Shown here: positions 17,721-26,323 of the stretch, one piece after another
How positions within the stretch are numbered: the stretch's first letter is position 1
Layout of the letters: each line of letters begins with the position of its first letter
Source: Streptomyces sindenensis
GTDB lineage: Bacteria; Actinomycetota; Actinomycetes; Streptomycetales; Streptomycetaceae
Length of the DNA stretch: 64,000 nt
Direction of reading: 5' to 3'
NCBI RefSeq assembly: GCF_014649035.1
Contig: NZ_BMSG01000031.1
Location: forward strand, 25,760-89,759
The notes under the pieces: generated by a model
The model's input: only the letters and a program-made list of their open reading frames with translations
What the model was told of the DNA's origin: nothing
The model's database searches: none
Program-made: the position numbers and the translations under genes

Positions 17721-17836
17721 GGGCCCTCGCGGCCCCCGGGGGCGGTGCGGGGGCCTCGTCCGGGCCGTCGTCGGGCCGCTCGCGAAGAGGTCCGGCCGGG
17801 GATGCGCGGGGGCGGGGTGCGTCGCAGGGTGGATCC

Positions 17837-18061
17837 ATGGCAAATCCCCCGATCGTCATCCACCGTCCGACCCCCTCGGGCGGCCGCCGGGTGACCGTGC
17901 ACTACGAAGGCCGGGACGAGATACTCGGGCTGGCCCACAGCGACCACGACGTGATCGTGTTCCTGAGCGAGGCCGGCCTCGAAGAAGCGGACCGGCTCCT
18001 CGACAACCCGGTCTGGGTGGAGTGGCGGGGCGGGCGGGCCCACAGCTACGAGGCGGCCTGA
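17837..18061 (+). CDS. Small hypothetical protein, 74 aa
   Basis: The start ATG 17837 (MANPPIVIHRPTPSGGRRV) is chosen because the in-frame sequence before it is Arg/Gly-rich and not protein-like. The compact alternation VTVHYEGRDEILGLAHSDHDV then VIVFLSEAGLEEADRLLDNP suggests an alpha/beta domain. Recurrent in Streptomyces in my recollection, but no function is known. Confidence 0.65.
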   Translation: MANPPIVIHRPTPSGGRRVTVHYEGRDEILGLAHSDHDVIVFLSEAGLEEADRLLDNPVWVEWRGGRAHSYEAA

Positions 18062-18126
18062 CGGCCGCCGCCCCCGCACCGCCCCTGCCCCTCCGTGTCA
18101 CCCCGCCGCGGCCCGCACCCGGCGGC

Positions 18127-18660
18127 TCACCCGCGCAGCCCGTCGAGGATGGCCGAAACCGTCTCCTCGGGTGTCTGGCCGGACGTGTCCAGCCACCGCC
18201 CGATCCGCGGCGTCCCGCTCCGCAGATGCGCGTCGAACGCCTCGACCGTCCACGCCCCGTACCCGGTCTTGCCCCGCGCCTCCTCCCGCTCGCGCACGGT
18301 TTCGGGCGAGGGGGCGAGCACGACGACGTGCAGGGGGCGGGTGCGGACCCTGTCGACGTAACGCGACAGATCCTCGCCGAGCACGATGTCCTGGACGACG
18401 GCCGTCCATCCGTCGTCCGCGTAGGCGTCGGCCACCTGCGCGGAGATCCGCTGGCGCAGATCGAGCTGGTGCCGCGCCTCCTCGGCCTCGTCGGGTGTCA
18501 TCTCCGCGCGGCCGGAGACGATCATGCGGCGGAAGACGTCGCCGCGCACATGGACGGCTCGCGGCAGGCTCTCCGCCAGGAGCTGGGCGACGGTGGACTT
18601 GCCCGCCGCCATCACGCCGGTGATCAGGACGACGCAGGGGCCCAGGTCGGTGCCCGTCAT
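18127..18660 (-). CDS. P-loop kinase-like protein (AAA-type ATPase/phosphotransferase)
   Basis: 177 residues from ATG 18660, overlapping the stop of the ABC-F gene (ATGA). Walker A reads GVMAAGKST near residue 15, followed by HVRGDVFRRMIVSGR with the Asp typical of chloramphenicol-phosphotransferase-like and gluconate-kinase-like enzymes. A lid region rich in Arg (ETVREREEARGKTGYG) completes the pattern. Coupling to an ABC-F protein hints at a resistance-related phosphotransferase, but the substrate is an open question. Confidence 0.8.
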   Translation of the reverse strand: MTGTDLGPCVVLITGVMAAGKSTVAQLLAESLPRAVHVRGDVFRRMIVSGRAEMTPDEAEEARHQLDLRQRISAQVADAYADDGWTAVVQDIVLGEDLSRYVDRVRTRPLHVVVLAPSPETVREREEARGKTGYGAWTVEAFDAHLRSGTPRIGRWLDTSGQTPEETVSAILDGLRG

Positions 18661-20333
18661 GCCGTGCCCGCCTTCCTGGAATCCGCGCTCCCGAACAGTT
18701 CGCCGGCCTCGTCCGCGTCGGTCTCCCGCAGCTCGTCCTCCAGGAGGATCCACCGGGTGATGCCCACGGATTCCAGGAACGGCAGGTCGTGGCTGGCGAT
18801 GAGGAGCGCCCCCTCGTAGGACTCCAGGGCGCTCGTCAGCTGGCGCACGCTGGCCAGGTCGAGGTTGTTCGTCGGCTCGTCCAGCAGGAGCAGCTGCGGG
18901 GCGGGGGCGGCGAGCATCGTCGCCGCGAGCGCGGCCCGGAAGCGTTCGCCGCCCGAGAGCGTCCCGGCCGGCTGCTCGGCGCGGGCGCCCTTGAAGAGGA
19001 ACCGGGCGAGCTGGGAGCGGATCTCGTTGTCGGTGGTGCCCGGGGCGGTGCGGGCGACGTTGTCGGCGACGCTCAGCGCGTCGTCGAGGACGTCGAGCCG
19101 CTGCGGGAGGAACTTCAGCGGCACCGCCGCCGTGGCCTCTCCGGTGCTCGGTGCCAGCTCGCCGGTGAGCGTGCGCAGGAAGGTGGTCTTGCCGGCCCCG
19201 TTGCGGCCGATCAGGGCGATGCGCTCGGGTCCCTGCACATGGAGGGTGCCCTCGCGCAGCCGTCCGTGGGGGAGGCTCAGGTCCCGTACGGTCAGGACGG
19301 TGCGGCCCGCCGGTACGGCGGTGTGGGGCAGGCTCACCTTGATCTCGGCGTCGCGGCGGATGGCTTCGGCCGCTTCCTCCCTGCGCTCGCGGGCCTCTTC
19401 GAGGCGGTCCTCGTGCAGTCCGCGCAGCCGGTCCCCGGACTCCTGGGCCGAGCGTTTGCGCTCCCCCGCGACGATGCGCGGGGCCTTCCGCTGACCGTCC
19501 AGCTTCTTGTCGTGGCGCTGGCGGCGGGCCACCTTGATCCGGGTCTCCTCCAGCTCGCGCTGCTGACGGCGTACGTCGGCGTCGGCGGCGCGCAGCATCC
19601 GCCCGGCGGCCTCCTGCTGGACGGCGAGGGCCTCCTGGTAGGCGGACCAGCCGCCCCCGTACCAGCTCACCGAGCCCGAGCGGAGTTCGGCGATGCGGTC
19701 GACGCGTTCCAGCAGGTCCCGGTCGTGGCTGACGACGATCAGGATGCCGGTGCGCCAGGAGTCGACGGCGTCGTAGAGCCTGCGCCGGGCGAAGAGGTCC
19801 AGGTTGTTGGTCGGTTCGTCGAGGAGGAGGACGTCCGGGCGTTCCAGGAGCAGCGCGGCCAGACGCAGCAGGACCGTCTCTCCGCCGGACAACTGCCCGA
19901 CGGTACGGTCCAGTTCGACGGCGCCGAGTCCGAGGGAGCCGAGGGTGGCCAGGGCGCGTTCCTCGACGTCCCAGTCGTCGCCGACGGTCTCGAAGTGCTC
20001 CTCCCGTACGTCGCCGGACTCGATGGCGCGCAGGGCGGCCCGCCGCTCGGCGATGCCGAGGGCGGCGTCGACGCGGAGGCCGGTGTCCAGGGTGATGTTC
20101 TGGGGCAGGTAGGCCAGGTTTCCGCCGGTGGTGACGGATCCCGACGCGGGACGCAGGAGTCCCGCGAACAGGCGCAGGAGGGTCGACTTGCCGGCGCCGT
20201 TGGCGCCGGCCAGACCGGTGCGGCCCCGGGGGACGGTGAGGGAGAGCCCGTCGAAGAGGTGCGTGCCGTCGGGCCACCGGAAGGTGAGGTTGGAGGCGGC
20301 GACGGAGGCGCCGGGCGCGGTGGGATGGCTCAT
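18657..20333 (-). CDS. ABC-F family ATP-binding protein (ribosome protection type)
   Basis: 558 residues from ATG 20333. Two ABC cassettes without membrane parts: Walker A GANGAGKST near residue 45 and GRNGAGKTT near 375, signature LSGGE in both halves, Walker B followed by DEPTNNLDL in both. The linker between them (about residues 240-330) is highly charged and helical. ABC-F proteins bind the ribosomal E site and either protect it from antibiotics or tune translation. An in-frame extension to ATG 20498 is possible but has poor coding character. The coupled kinase gene follows. Confidence 0.92.
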   Translation of the reverse strand: MSHPTAPGASVAASNLTFRWPDGTHLFDGLSLTVPRGRTGLAGANGAGKSTLLRLFAGLLRPASGSVTTGGNLAYLPQNITLDTGLRVDAALGIAERRAALRAIESGDVREEHFETVGDDWDVEERALATLGSLGLGAVELDRTVGQLSGGETVLLRLAALLLERPDVLLLDEPTNNLDLFARRRLYDAVDSWRTGILIVVSHDRDLLERVDRIAELRSGSVSWYGGGWSAYQEALAVQQEAAGRMLRAADADVRRQQRELEETRIKVARRQRHDKKLDGQRKAPRIVAGERKRSAQESGDRLRGLHEDRLEEARERREEAAEAIRRDAEIKVSLPHTAVPAGRTVLTVRDLSLPHGRLREGTLHVQGPERIALIGRNGAGKTTFLRTLTGELAPSTGEATAAVPLKFLPQRLDVLDDALSVADNVARTAPGTTDNEIRSQLARFLFKGARAEQPAGTLSGGERFRAALAATMLAAPAPQLLLLDEPTNNLDLASVRQLTSALESYEGALLIASHDLPFLESVGITRWILLEDELRETDADEAGELFGSADSRKAGTA

Positions 20334-20642
20334 GGGAGTTCTCGCAGTCGGAAGCGGAGGAACACGGGGGCTTCGTATGCGAACAGCACGCGGCGACCCG
20401 GCCGGGGCCGGAGAGTGGTGGGGAGAACAGTCCTGAGAAGGTGAGGGACGGCTCAGCACCGAGGTCGCATCCACGCGGAAGTCACGGGCGGCAGACATGC
20501 CGACTGCGTCGTGACCGTGTACGGGCCAGGGCCGTACCGCGCGATGATCGCGGACCTCAGATGCGCAACGTCCACCTCTATCGGAGACAACAGGACCCGC
20601 CCAGCGTAACGGAGGATCTCGCGGAGCGTCGAGGGGTTTTCT
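20334..20642 (-). other. Leader region of the ABC-F gene
   Basis: This 309-base stretch lies between the stop of mptB and the ABC-F start on the same strand. On the minus strand it contains an in-frame ATG at 20498 that would extend ABC-F by 55 residues with low GC at third positions, plus short Ser/Pro-rich coding. Genes of this class often have attenuating leaders with upstream peptides, and this region is long enough for one. I could not fold a convincing terminator/antiterminator pair by eye. Confidence 0.3.
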
Positions 20643-22154
20643 CTACGGCGCGTTCCGCGAGGCCGGGGCGGGAGCCCGGGAATCGGCGGCGGCGGGGGTG
20701 TGCTGGTGCCCCACGGCGTCCTCCGGGCTGCGGCGGCGGGGCAGCCTGACGTCCGGGGGCACGACGGGGGTCCGGCGGATCGCGAGGGTGCCGAGGGCGA
20801 CGGCGAGTCCGGCGAGGGCGAACCCGTAGGGCGGGGTGGCCCCCATGGGGTGCGTCTCGTACACCAGGGCCGCCGAGAGCACGATCAGGACGGCGGAGAG
20901 GCGGCCGTACGGTGCGGTGGCGGCGACGACGGCCATACCCCAGAGCAGGTACCAGGGCTGGACCATGGGCGACAGGGCGACCAGTGCGAGCAGCGAGAGG
21001 CCGAGCGCGTGGGCGGGTGTGACGGTGCCACGCATCGCCCGGCGGCCCAGGACGAGGATCAGGCCGAGCGCGACCGCCAGGCCCAGTGTCTGGACGGCGG
21101 ACTTGACCGGCTCCGGGTCGACGTCCAGCAGGAGGCGGGCCAGCTCGCCGAGGCCGAGGCCGAGGTCGCTGGTGACGGAGAGCGCGGTGTGGATGTTCGC
21201 GGCGACGCCCTGGGTGGTGAGCCAGCCGAATCCGGTGCCGCTGATGAGCGTGGCCCCTCCGGCGACCGCGCAGGCGATCAGTCCAGGTGCGAGGAGCCCC
21301 TTGGCCCAGCGGCGCCACTGGGGGCCGGTCGCGGCGGCGTGCACGAGGACCCCGATGAACAGCAGCGACACGGCCGCCGGTGACTTCACCATCATGGCGA
21401 GGCCGACCAGTGCGCTGCCCGCGATCCACTTTCCGCGCAGGGCGAGGACGAATCCGGCGAGCATCAGGCCGATCATCAGCCCGTCGTTGTGCACGCCGCC
21501 GACCACATGGATCAGCAGCAGCGGGTTGAGGGCGCCCAGCCACAGGGCGCGGCTCCCGCTGAGGCCGTGTTCGCGCGCCAGGCGGTGCAGGGACCAGACG
21601 ATCAGGGCGAGCGAGGCGAGTGCGACGAGCCGCAGGGCCAGGACCGCGGGAACGATCGTGCCGCCGGTGGTCCGGGCGACGGCGGCGGAGATCAGCAGGA
21701 AGAGCGGCCCGTAGGGGGCGGGGGTGTCGCGCCAGTGGTTGCCGACGCTCGCGGCGGCGTCGCCGCCGATGCCACCGGGGTCCAGGGCGGAGGGACCGAC
21801 GGTGTAGACGTCGTGCCCTTCGACGACCATCGAGCCCTGGGCGATGTAGCTGTAGACGTCGGCGCTGTAGAGCGGGGGCGCGAGCAGGAACGGAGCCGTC
21901 CACCAGGCGAGGGTGACGAGGGTGTGGCGCACGGTGCAGGCGCTCTTGCCGTACTGCCACCAGGCCACGACGAGCACGGTCAGCCCGACGTAGGCGACGG
22001 CGGCGGCGACCGCCTTGGTGGTGGACCCGTGGTCGGTCCATACGCCCCAGGGGTCGTGAGCCGGGAGCTTTCCGGCGAACCAGCCGCCGCCGACGATCGC
22101 CAGGGATCCCACCGCACCCAGCCGCCGGTACCCGGCCGCGCTCAAAGCCCACAT
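20643..22154 (-). CDS. mptB: Polyprenol-phosphate-mannose-dependent alpha-1,6-mannosyltransferase
   Basis: 503 residues, multi-spanning. The GT-C motif is visible as YSADVYSYIAQG near residue 100, with Asp at the first extracytoplasmic loop, and PAPYGPLFLLISAAVA follows. About 12 hydrophobic segments alternate through the chain. In actinobacteria MptB adds alpha-1,6-mannose from polyprenol-phosphate-mannose to lipoglycan precursors. The C-terminal 45 residues are basic and polar. Same strand as ABC-F, but a 309-base gap separates them. Confidence 0.85.
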   Translation of the reverse strand: MWALSAAGYRRLGAVGSLAIVGGGWFAGKLPAHDPWGVWTDHGSTTKAVAAAVAYVGLTVLVVAWWQYGKSACTVRHTLVTLAWWTAPFLLAPPLYSADVYSYIAQGSMVVEGHDVYTVGPSALDPGGIGGDAAASVGNHWRDTPAPYGPLFLLISAAVARTTGGTIVPAVLALRLVALASLALIVWSLHRLAREHGLSGSRALWLGALNPLLLIHVVGGVHNDGLMIGLMLAGFVLALRGKWIAGSALVGLAMMVKSPAAVSLLFIGVLVHAAATGPQWRRWAKGLLAPGLIACAVAGGATLISGTGFGWLTTQGVAANIHTALSVTSDLGLGLGELARLLLDVDPEPVKSAVQTLGLAVALGLILVLGRRAMRGTVTPAHALGLSLLALVALSPMVQPWYLLWGMAVVAATAPYGRLSAVLIVLSAALVYETHPMGATPPYGFALAGLAVALGTLAIRRTPVVPPDVRLPRRRSPEDAVGHQHTPAAADSRAPAPASRNAP

Positions 22155-22347
22155 GACCGGCCAACCTATCGGACGGCCCGGGCCGGCCCTCAGCCCCTCC
22201 CCGGGCTCACCCGGCCGCCCGTGGCGGTCGGTCGGCGGGCGGCCGGGTGGGACCGGCCGGTCCAGCGCGGTGACAGGGGGCCGGAGCGCTCTCGCGGAAA
22301 CCGGTTGGCGCGCCCTGGAAAGCGTGCCAGGCTTCAGCCCGTATCCA

Positions 22348-22423
22348 AGGGGCGTAGCTCAGCGGCCAGAGCGGCGGTCTCCAAAACCGTATGTCGCAGG
22401 TTCGATTCCTGCCGCCCCTGCCA
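22348..22423 (+). tRNA. tRNA-Trp (anticodon CCA)
   Basis: The cloverleaf closes by eye: acceptor AGGGGCG/CGCCCCT, D-stem GCTC/GAGC, anticodon stem 22374-22378 with 22386-22390 around loop CTCCAAA, T-arm GCAGG TTCGATT CCTGC, discriminator G, and an encoded CCA end at 22421-22423. The anticodon CCA reads the single Trp codon. Confidence 0.97.
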
Positions 22424-22440
22424 TCGCCGCCCGGCCCCCG

Positions 22441-22710
22441 TCACCGCACGTCGCCGCGCCAGTCCCACTGGTGGCTGTCCGGCGACCGGGGGCCGTACTC
22501 GGCGCGTCCGCCGGGCCCGTAGGCGCCGATCTCGGTGACCAGCCCGACGCCGTCGCGCAGGTCCGCCTCGTCCCAGCCGGTGACGTCGAGCAGCAGCCCG
22601 TCGAGCGGGCCGCCGACCAGCTCGCGGTAGTCGTGCCCCGCCCTGGGTCCCGGGCGGGGGTCGTCGTGGTCGGTGCCGTACACCCGTCGCTGCCTCATCA
22701 GCTCGTCCAT
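22441..22710 (-). CDS. Hypothetical protein, 89 aa
   Basis: Starts at ATG 22710 (MDELMRQRRVYGTDHDDP). Contains HDYRELVGGPLDGLLLDVTG and WDEADLRDGVGLVTEIGAYG, an acidic alpha/beta-like pattern ending in SHQWDWRGDV. It converges on the tRNA gene and is divergent from the DinB-like gene downstream. Not recognised. Confidence 0.65.
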   Translation of the reverse strand: MDELMRQRRVYGTDHDDPRPGPRAGHDYRELVGGPLDGLLLDVTGWDEADLRDGVGLVTEIGAYGPGGRAEYGPRSPDSHQWDWRGDVR

Positions 22711-22870
22711 GCGGGCAGCATCCCACCGAGCACTGACAACGGCTCGGTGCGAGCGTCCATCCGGCCACCGTCCGGCGGCGGGACGTGCGGTGCCGGGCCG
22801 TCCGGGCGAGCCCGCGGGCGGCCGCCAAAATCGGCGCGCGCCCGCCCCTCGGCTGTGGCACGCTCCACCG

Positions 22871-23491
22871 GTGACCATCGCACCCCGCCTGATCCCCCTG
22901 CTCGAGCAGTTCGACTTCGCGTGCGAGCGGCTCCTCGCCCGCCTGGCCGGCCCCGTCATGGACAGCGGCAACGGCATGGACGTGGGCGTCACCCCGCTCG
23001 GTGACGACGAATACCTCTGGGAACCCGTGCCCGACTGCTGGTCCCTACGCCGTCGCGGCGACGGCCCCGGGGCGCGGGCCACCGCTCTGGCCGGGGCCGG
23101 TGACTGGGGACGGGACGCGGCGGACTTCCCGCATCCGTATCCCCCGCCGTTCACCACCATCGCCTGGCGTCTGAGCCATCTCTCCGAGATGCTCGCCCTG
23201 CGCGCCGACCACACCCACGGCGGCAGGACGCTCACCCGCGAGGGCTACCGCACCCCGGGGGACGCCGCCGGGGCGGTGGCCGCCTTCGAGACCGCGTCCG
23301 CCGCCTGGCGCGAGGCGCTGCTCAGCGCCGACGACACGGCCTTGGACACCGTCGGGTACAGCGCGTATCCGAACGGCAGCGACGCCGAGGATCTCTTCGT
23401 CGACGTCGTCTGGTGGGTCAACCAGGAGGTGCTCCACCACGGTGCCGAGATCGCCCTCCTCCGCGATCTGTACCGCGCCCGTCCGTCCTGA
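22871..23491 (+). CDS. DinB-superfamily protein
   Basis: 206 residues from GTG 22871. The helical-bundle features include LIPLLEQFDFACERLLARL at the start, PFTTIAWRLSHLSEMLALRA with the first His, and VVWWVNQEVLHHGAEIALLR with the second His pair. An internal YLWEPVPDCWSLRRRGDG matches other DinB relatives of Streptomyces. Likely metal-binding, reaction unknown. Second DinB-type protein in the window and not closely similar to the one at 9.4 kb. Confidence 0.82.
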   Translation: MTIAPRLIPLLEQFDFACERLLARLAGPVMDSGNGMDVGVTPLGDDEYLWEPVPDCWSLRRRGDGPGARATALAGAGDWGRDAADFPHPYPPPFTTIAWRLSHLSEMLALRADHTHGGRTLTREGYRTPGDAAGAVAAFETASAAWREALLSADDTALDTVGYSAYPNGSDAEDLFVDVVWWVNQEVLHHGAEIALLRDLYRARPS

Positions 23492-23594
23492 GCTGCGCTC
23501 GGCCGCCCATCGCCGGTACGCGGCCGTCGCCGCAGTCGCCGCTCCGGGTGTCCCGCCATATGATTCAGGGACTTAACGCACCGCGGAGCGGCAC

Positions 23595-24428
23595 ATGAAC
23601 CGGCGTCAGACTCCCCGCTCAGCCAGCGCCGAAGACCTGCTCAACACCTTGCAGGACCTCACCGCGCGCGCTCGGCGGGAGGTGGAGTTCCACCAGGCCA
23701 GGGTGGAACTGGCGCAGGCCCTCCAGCGCGACATGCTTCCCGCGGCCCTGCCCACGCTCCCCGGTCTGCAGTCCGCGGCCCGCTACGCCCCCGCCCGTCA
23801 CGGACTGGACATCGGCGGCGACTGGTACGACGGATTCCCCCTCGCGGACGGGGCGCTCGGCTTCGCCATCGGTGACGTACAGGGCCATGACGTCGAGGCC
23901 GCCGCCTTCATGGGGCAGGTCCGGATCGCGATGCGGGCCATCGCGGGCACGGCGTCCGATCCGGGCGAGATCCTGGGCCGGACGAACGATCTGCTGGTCT
24001 CCGTGGACTCGGGGCTCTTCGCGACCTGTACGTTCCTGCGGCTGGACCCGACGACCGGGGAGCTGCGCAGCGCCCGGGCCGGGCACGTGGCGTCCGTGTG
24101 GGCCACCACGGGGGGCCGCTCCGGCGTCACGGAGGACCCGGGCGGCATGCCGTTGGGCATCGAGCCCGGCGAGGGCTATCCCGTCACCCGGCGCACCCTC
24201 GCGTGCGACGGGGCCATCGTGCTGCTGACCGACGGGGTGGTCGAGGGGCCGTCGCTGCTGATCGAGGACGGCCTGGAGCGGGTCCGGCGGCTGGTCGCCG
24301 CGCACGCCGGGGCGAGCGCGGCGCGGCTGGCCGACGAGGTCCTGGGCGCGGCGGAGGTGACCGGGCACGAGGACGATGCCGCCGTCCTGGTCCTGCGGCA
24401 TGCCGCCGCCCGCCGCGGAGCCCGGTGA
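23595..24428 (+). CDS. SpoIIE/PP2C-type Ser/Thr phosphatase
   Basis: 277 residues. A short N-terminal coil (DLLNTLQDLTARARREVEFH) precedes the phosphatase core, with metal-binding motifs GGDWYDGFPL (about residue 73), IGDVQGHDVEAAAF (about 92), and DDAAVLVLRH near the end. Such enzymes dephosphorylate anti-anti-sigma factors. No sensory domain is fused; the downstream gene, 54 bases after the stop and in the same direction, encodes a MASE1 membrane sensor and may supply it. Confidence 0.9.
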   Translation: MNRRQTPRSASAEDLLNTLQDLTARARREVEFHQARVELAQALQRDMLPAALPTLPGLQSAARYAPARHGLDIGGDWYDGFPLADGALGFAIGDVQGHDVEAAAFMGQVRIAMRAIAGTASDPGEILGRTNDLLVSVDSGLFATCTFLRLDPTTGELRSARAGHVASVWATTGGRSGVTEDPGGMPLGIEPGEGYPVTRRTLACDGAIVLLTDGVVEGPSLLIEDGLERVRRLVAAHAGASAARLADEVLGAAEVTGHEDDAAVLVLRHAAARRGAR

Positions 24429-24482
24429 CGCCGGACCGTACCGCGCGTGTCACCTGCCGACTCCCGCCGCGGTCGGTGTCTG

Positions 24483-25517
24483 ATGAGTGGTGTGATCCGC
24501 AGCAAGGAAGCCAGACGTCGGGCCGTGTACGTGGCACAGATCCTGGGCGTGGCCGGCGCCTACTACCTGGCGGGGCGGGTCGGGCTGACGCGCCAGGTCG
24601 TCATCGACGGCGCGGTCGTCACTCCGCTGTGGCCGCCCACCGGTATCGCCCTGGCCGCGCTGCTGTGCCTGGGCGTCCGCGTCTGGCCGGGCATCGCACT
24701 GGGCACGCTGGTCACGGTCTCCGAGATCGGAGACGCGTTCACCGTGAGCCGTCTGGCCATCATGTTCGGCAACACGGCCGCCCCGCTGGCCGCGTACGCC
24801 CTGCTGCGGAGGGTCGGCTTCCGCAATGAGCTGGCCCGGCTGCGGGACGGGGTCCTGCTGGTCTTCCTCGGCGCGTTCGCCGGGATGCTGATCAGTGCCA
24901 CCGTCGGGAGCTTCACGCTCCTGCTCGACGACAAGGTCCCGCCGGGGCGGTTCTGGCTGGTCTGGGCGTCCTGGTGGGCGGGGGACGCGATGGGTGTCCT
25001 CGTGGTCACCCCGGTCCTGCTGGTCCTGCGCGGGGTGCGGTGGCCCCGCCCGAGCGACCGCTGGCTGGAGGCGTCGGTCCTCGCAGTCGCCGTGGTCGTG
25101 GTGTCGCTGATCGCCACGCGCAGCTCGCAGTCGATGATCTACGTGGTGTTCCCGGTGATCATCTGGTCGGCCCTGCGCTTCCAGCTGCCGGGCAGCGCAC
25201 CGTGCGCCCTGGTCGTCTCGGTGCTCGCCATCATCGCCGGTACGGACGCGCTGGGACCGTTCGCCGGGCACAGCCTGATGCAGATCATGGCCAATCTGTC
25301 ACTCCTCAACGGCTGCGTCGCGCTCACCGCGCTGCTGCTGGGGGCCATCGTCGCGGAGCACAAGAACATCCGCCGGGAGACGGAGTACGCCGTCGAGGAG
25401 CTGGAGGCCCTGGTGGAGCAGCTCGCGCCGCTGTCGGGGCCGGCCCCGGGGCGGTACGACGACAGGCCGCGGCGGCACGGCCCGCTGGACGGCGGCCCTC
25501 ACCCGGATGCCCCGTGA
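24483..25517 (+). CDS. MASE1-domain integral membrane protein
   Basis: 344 residues from ATG 24483; GTG 24447 is an alternative start 12 codons earlier. About eight membrane helices match the MASE1 sensor: PLWPPTGIALAALLCLGVRV, FGNTAAPLAAYALLRRVGFR, FWLVWASWWAGDAMGVLVVT and the final NLSLLNGCVALTALLLGAIV. Only a short coil (EYAVEELEALVEQLAPL) follows, with no kinase, cyclase or phosphatase output domain. The neighbouring SpoIIE phosphatase is the obvious partner by position. Ligand unknown. Confidence 0.88.
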   Translation: MSGVIRSKEARRRAVYVAQILGVAGAYYLAGRVGLTRQVVIDGAVVTPLWPPTGIALAALLCLGVRVWPGIALGTLVTVSEIGDAFTVSRLAIMFGNTAAPLAAYALLRRVGFRNELARLRDGVLLVFLGAFAGMLISATVGSFTLLLDDKVPPGRFWLVWASWWAGDAMGVLVVTPVLLVLRGVRWPRPSDRWLEASVLAVAVVVVSLIATRSSQSMIYVVFPVIIWSALRFQLPGSAPCALVVSVLAIIAGTDALGPFAGHSLMQIMANLSLLNGCVALTALLLGAIVAEHKNIRRETEYAVEELEALVEQLAPLSGPAPGRYDDRPRRHGPLDGGPHPDAP

Positions 25518-25581
25518 CGTGAGGCGCACGGCAGTCCCGTAACCCGCACGGGCGTATCGAAACCGGGGCGGGCCGGGCCGG

Positions 25582-25680
25582 TCAGTACGGCAGGGGGCGG
25601 CCGGACGGGGTGCGCAGATCGAGCGGCGGCGGCCCCGAAGGGGGCGGGGGACGACGGACGACGACTCGGATGCGGCCCAC
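25582..25680 (-). CDS. Putative small Pro-rich protein, 32 aa
   Basis: GTG 25680 follows a strong AGGAGG site and opens a frame reading MGRIRVVVRRPPPPSGPP and ending RPLPY. Third positions are GC-rich. It lies alone in the 336-base interval between the MASE1 and antitoxin-like genes. Real expression is plausible but unproven. The rest of the interval holds nothing I recognise. Confidence 0.4.
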   Translation of the reverse strand: MGRIRVVVRRPPPPSGPPPLDLRTPSGRPLPY

Positions 25681-25853
25681 GGCCACCACCTCCTCCTGGT
25701 CAACCGGTATCTGCCCAGTCGGCGCGGCTTCACACTTTCCGCGTCCCCCGGTCCCTGGGCCCCGGGAGCTCGCCGGGTCCTGGCGCGGATGCGGGCAGAG
25801 CCCGGTGCGGTGACCCTTGATGTGCGGGGGCGCAGAGCCGACGAGGAGGACGC

Positions 25854-26048
25854 ATGTCCGCACTGGACAAGATCAAGAAGATGCTCAAGGGCCACGAGGA
25901 CCAGGCCGGCAAGGGCGTCGACAAGGCCGGCGACATGGTCGACGACCGTACGCAGGGCAAGTACAAGGGTCACGTCGACACCGCCCAGGACAAGCTCAAG
26001 CAGCAGCTGGGCACGGACCGCGACCAGGACGGGCCGCCCCGCGCCTGA
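25854..26048 (+). CDS. Antitoxin-like small protein (MT0933/Rv0909 family)
   Basis: 64 residues with a very strong GAGGAGG ribosome site. The charged, Lys/Asp-rich pattern (MSALDKIKKMLKGHEDQAGK, KGHVDTAQDKLKQQL) fits the PF14013-type antitoxin family and resembles CsbD stress proteins. No toxin gene lies beside it. A 24-bp inverted repeat follows the gene and should terminate its transcript. Confidence 0.75.
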   Translation: MSALDKIKKMLKGHEDQAGKGVDKAGDMVDDRTQGKYKGHVDTAQDKLKQQLGTDRDQDGPPRA

Positions 26049-26094
26049 GCCGCGCCGCCGGTGACCGGGTGGCCGACGTCCGGTCGCCCCATTT

Positions 26095-26148
26095 CCGCGC
26101 ACTGGTCTGCGGCACGGATCGGCTTCCGTGCCGCAGACCAGTGCGCGG
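26095..26148. terminator. 24-bp perfect inverted repeat between antitoxin-like and sigma-factor genes
   Basis: Left arm 26095-26118 (starting CCGCGCACTGG) and right arm 26125-26148 pair without mismatch around a 6-base loop. It begins 47 bases after the antitoxin-like gene and 176 bases before the sigma-factor gene. It is much longer than a typical terminator stem, and without a T-run. Confidence 0.7.
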
Positions 26149-26323
26149 AGTGCGCCGGGGCCGCTGCGCACGGTGCCGCCGTGGTCCCGGCGGGGCCGGG
26201 CGGCGCGGGTCCGTGACAAAGGATTCCGGGGTTGCTCGCCGGATTCTTGTTATCGTCCCGCCCTCACCCCGTCTCCCGAATGTGGGAAGTGACAGCACCG
26301 GACCCCGGAAAAGTGAGCACAGC

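Noticed and set aside
17836..18061. Longer version of the 74-aa protein starting further upstream
   Set aside because: The upstream in-frame part is Gly/Arg-rich and overlaps the previous gene in another frame.
20441..20749. Plus-strand ORF across the ABC-F leader
   Set aside because: Arg-rich, no ribosome site, overlaps antisense to mptB; not protein-like.
25854..26048. Toxin-antitoxin module
   Set aside because: Only the antitoxin-like gene is present; neighbours are not toxins, and the family is commonly orphan in Streptomyces.
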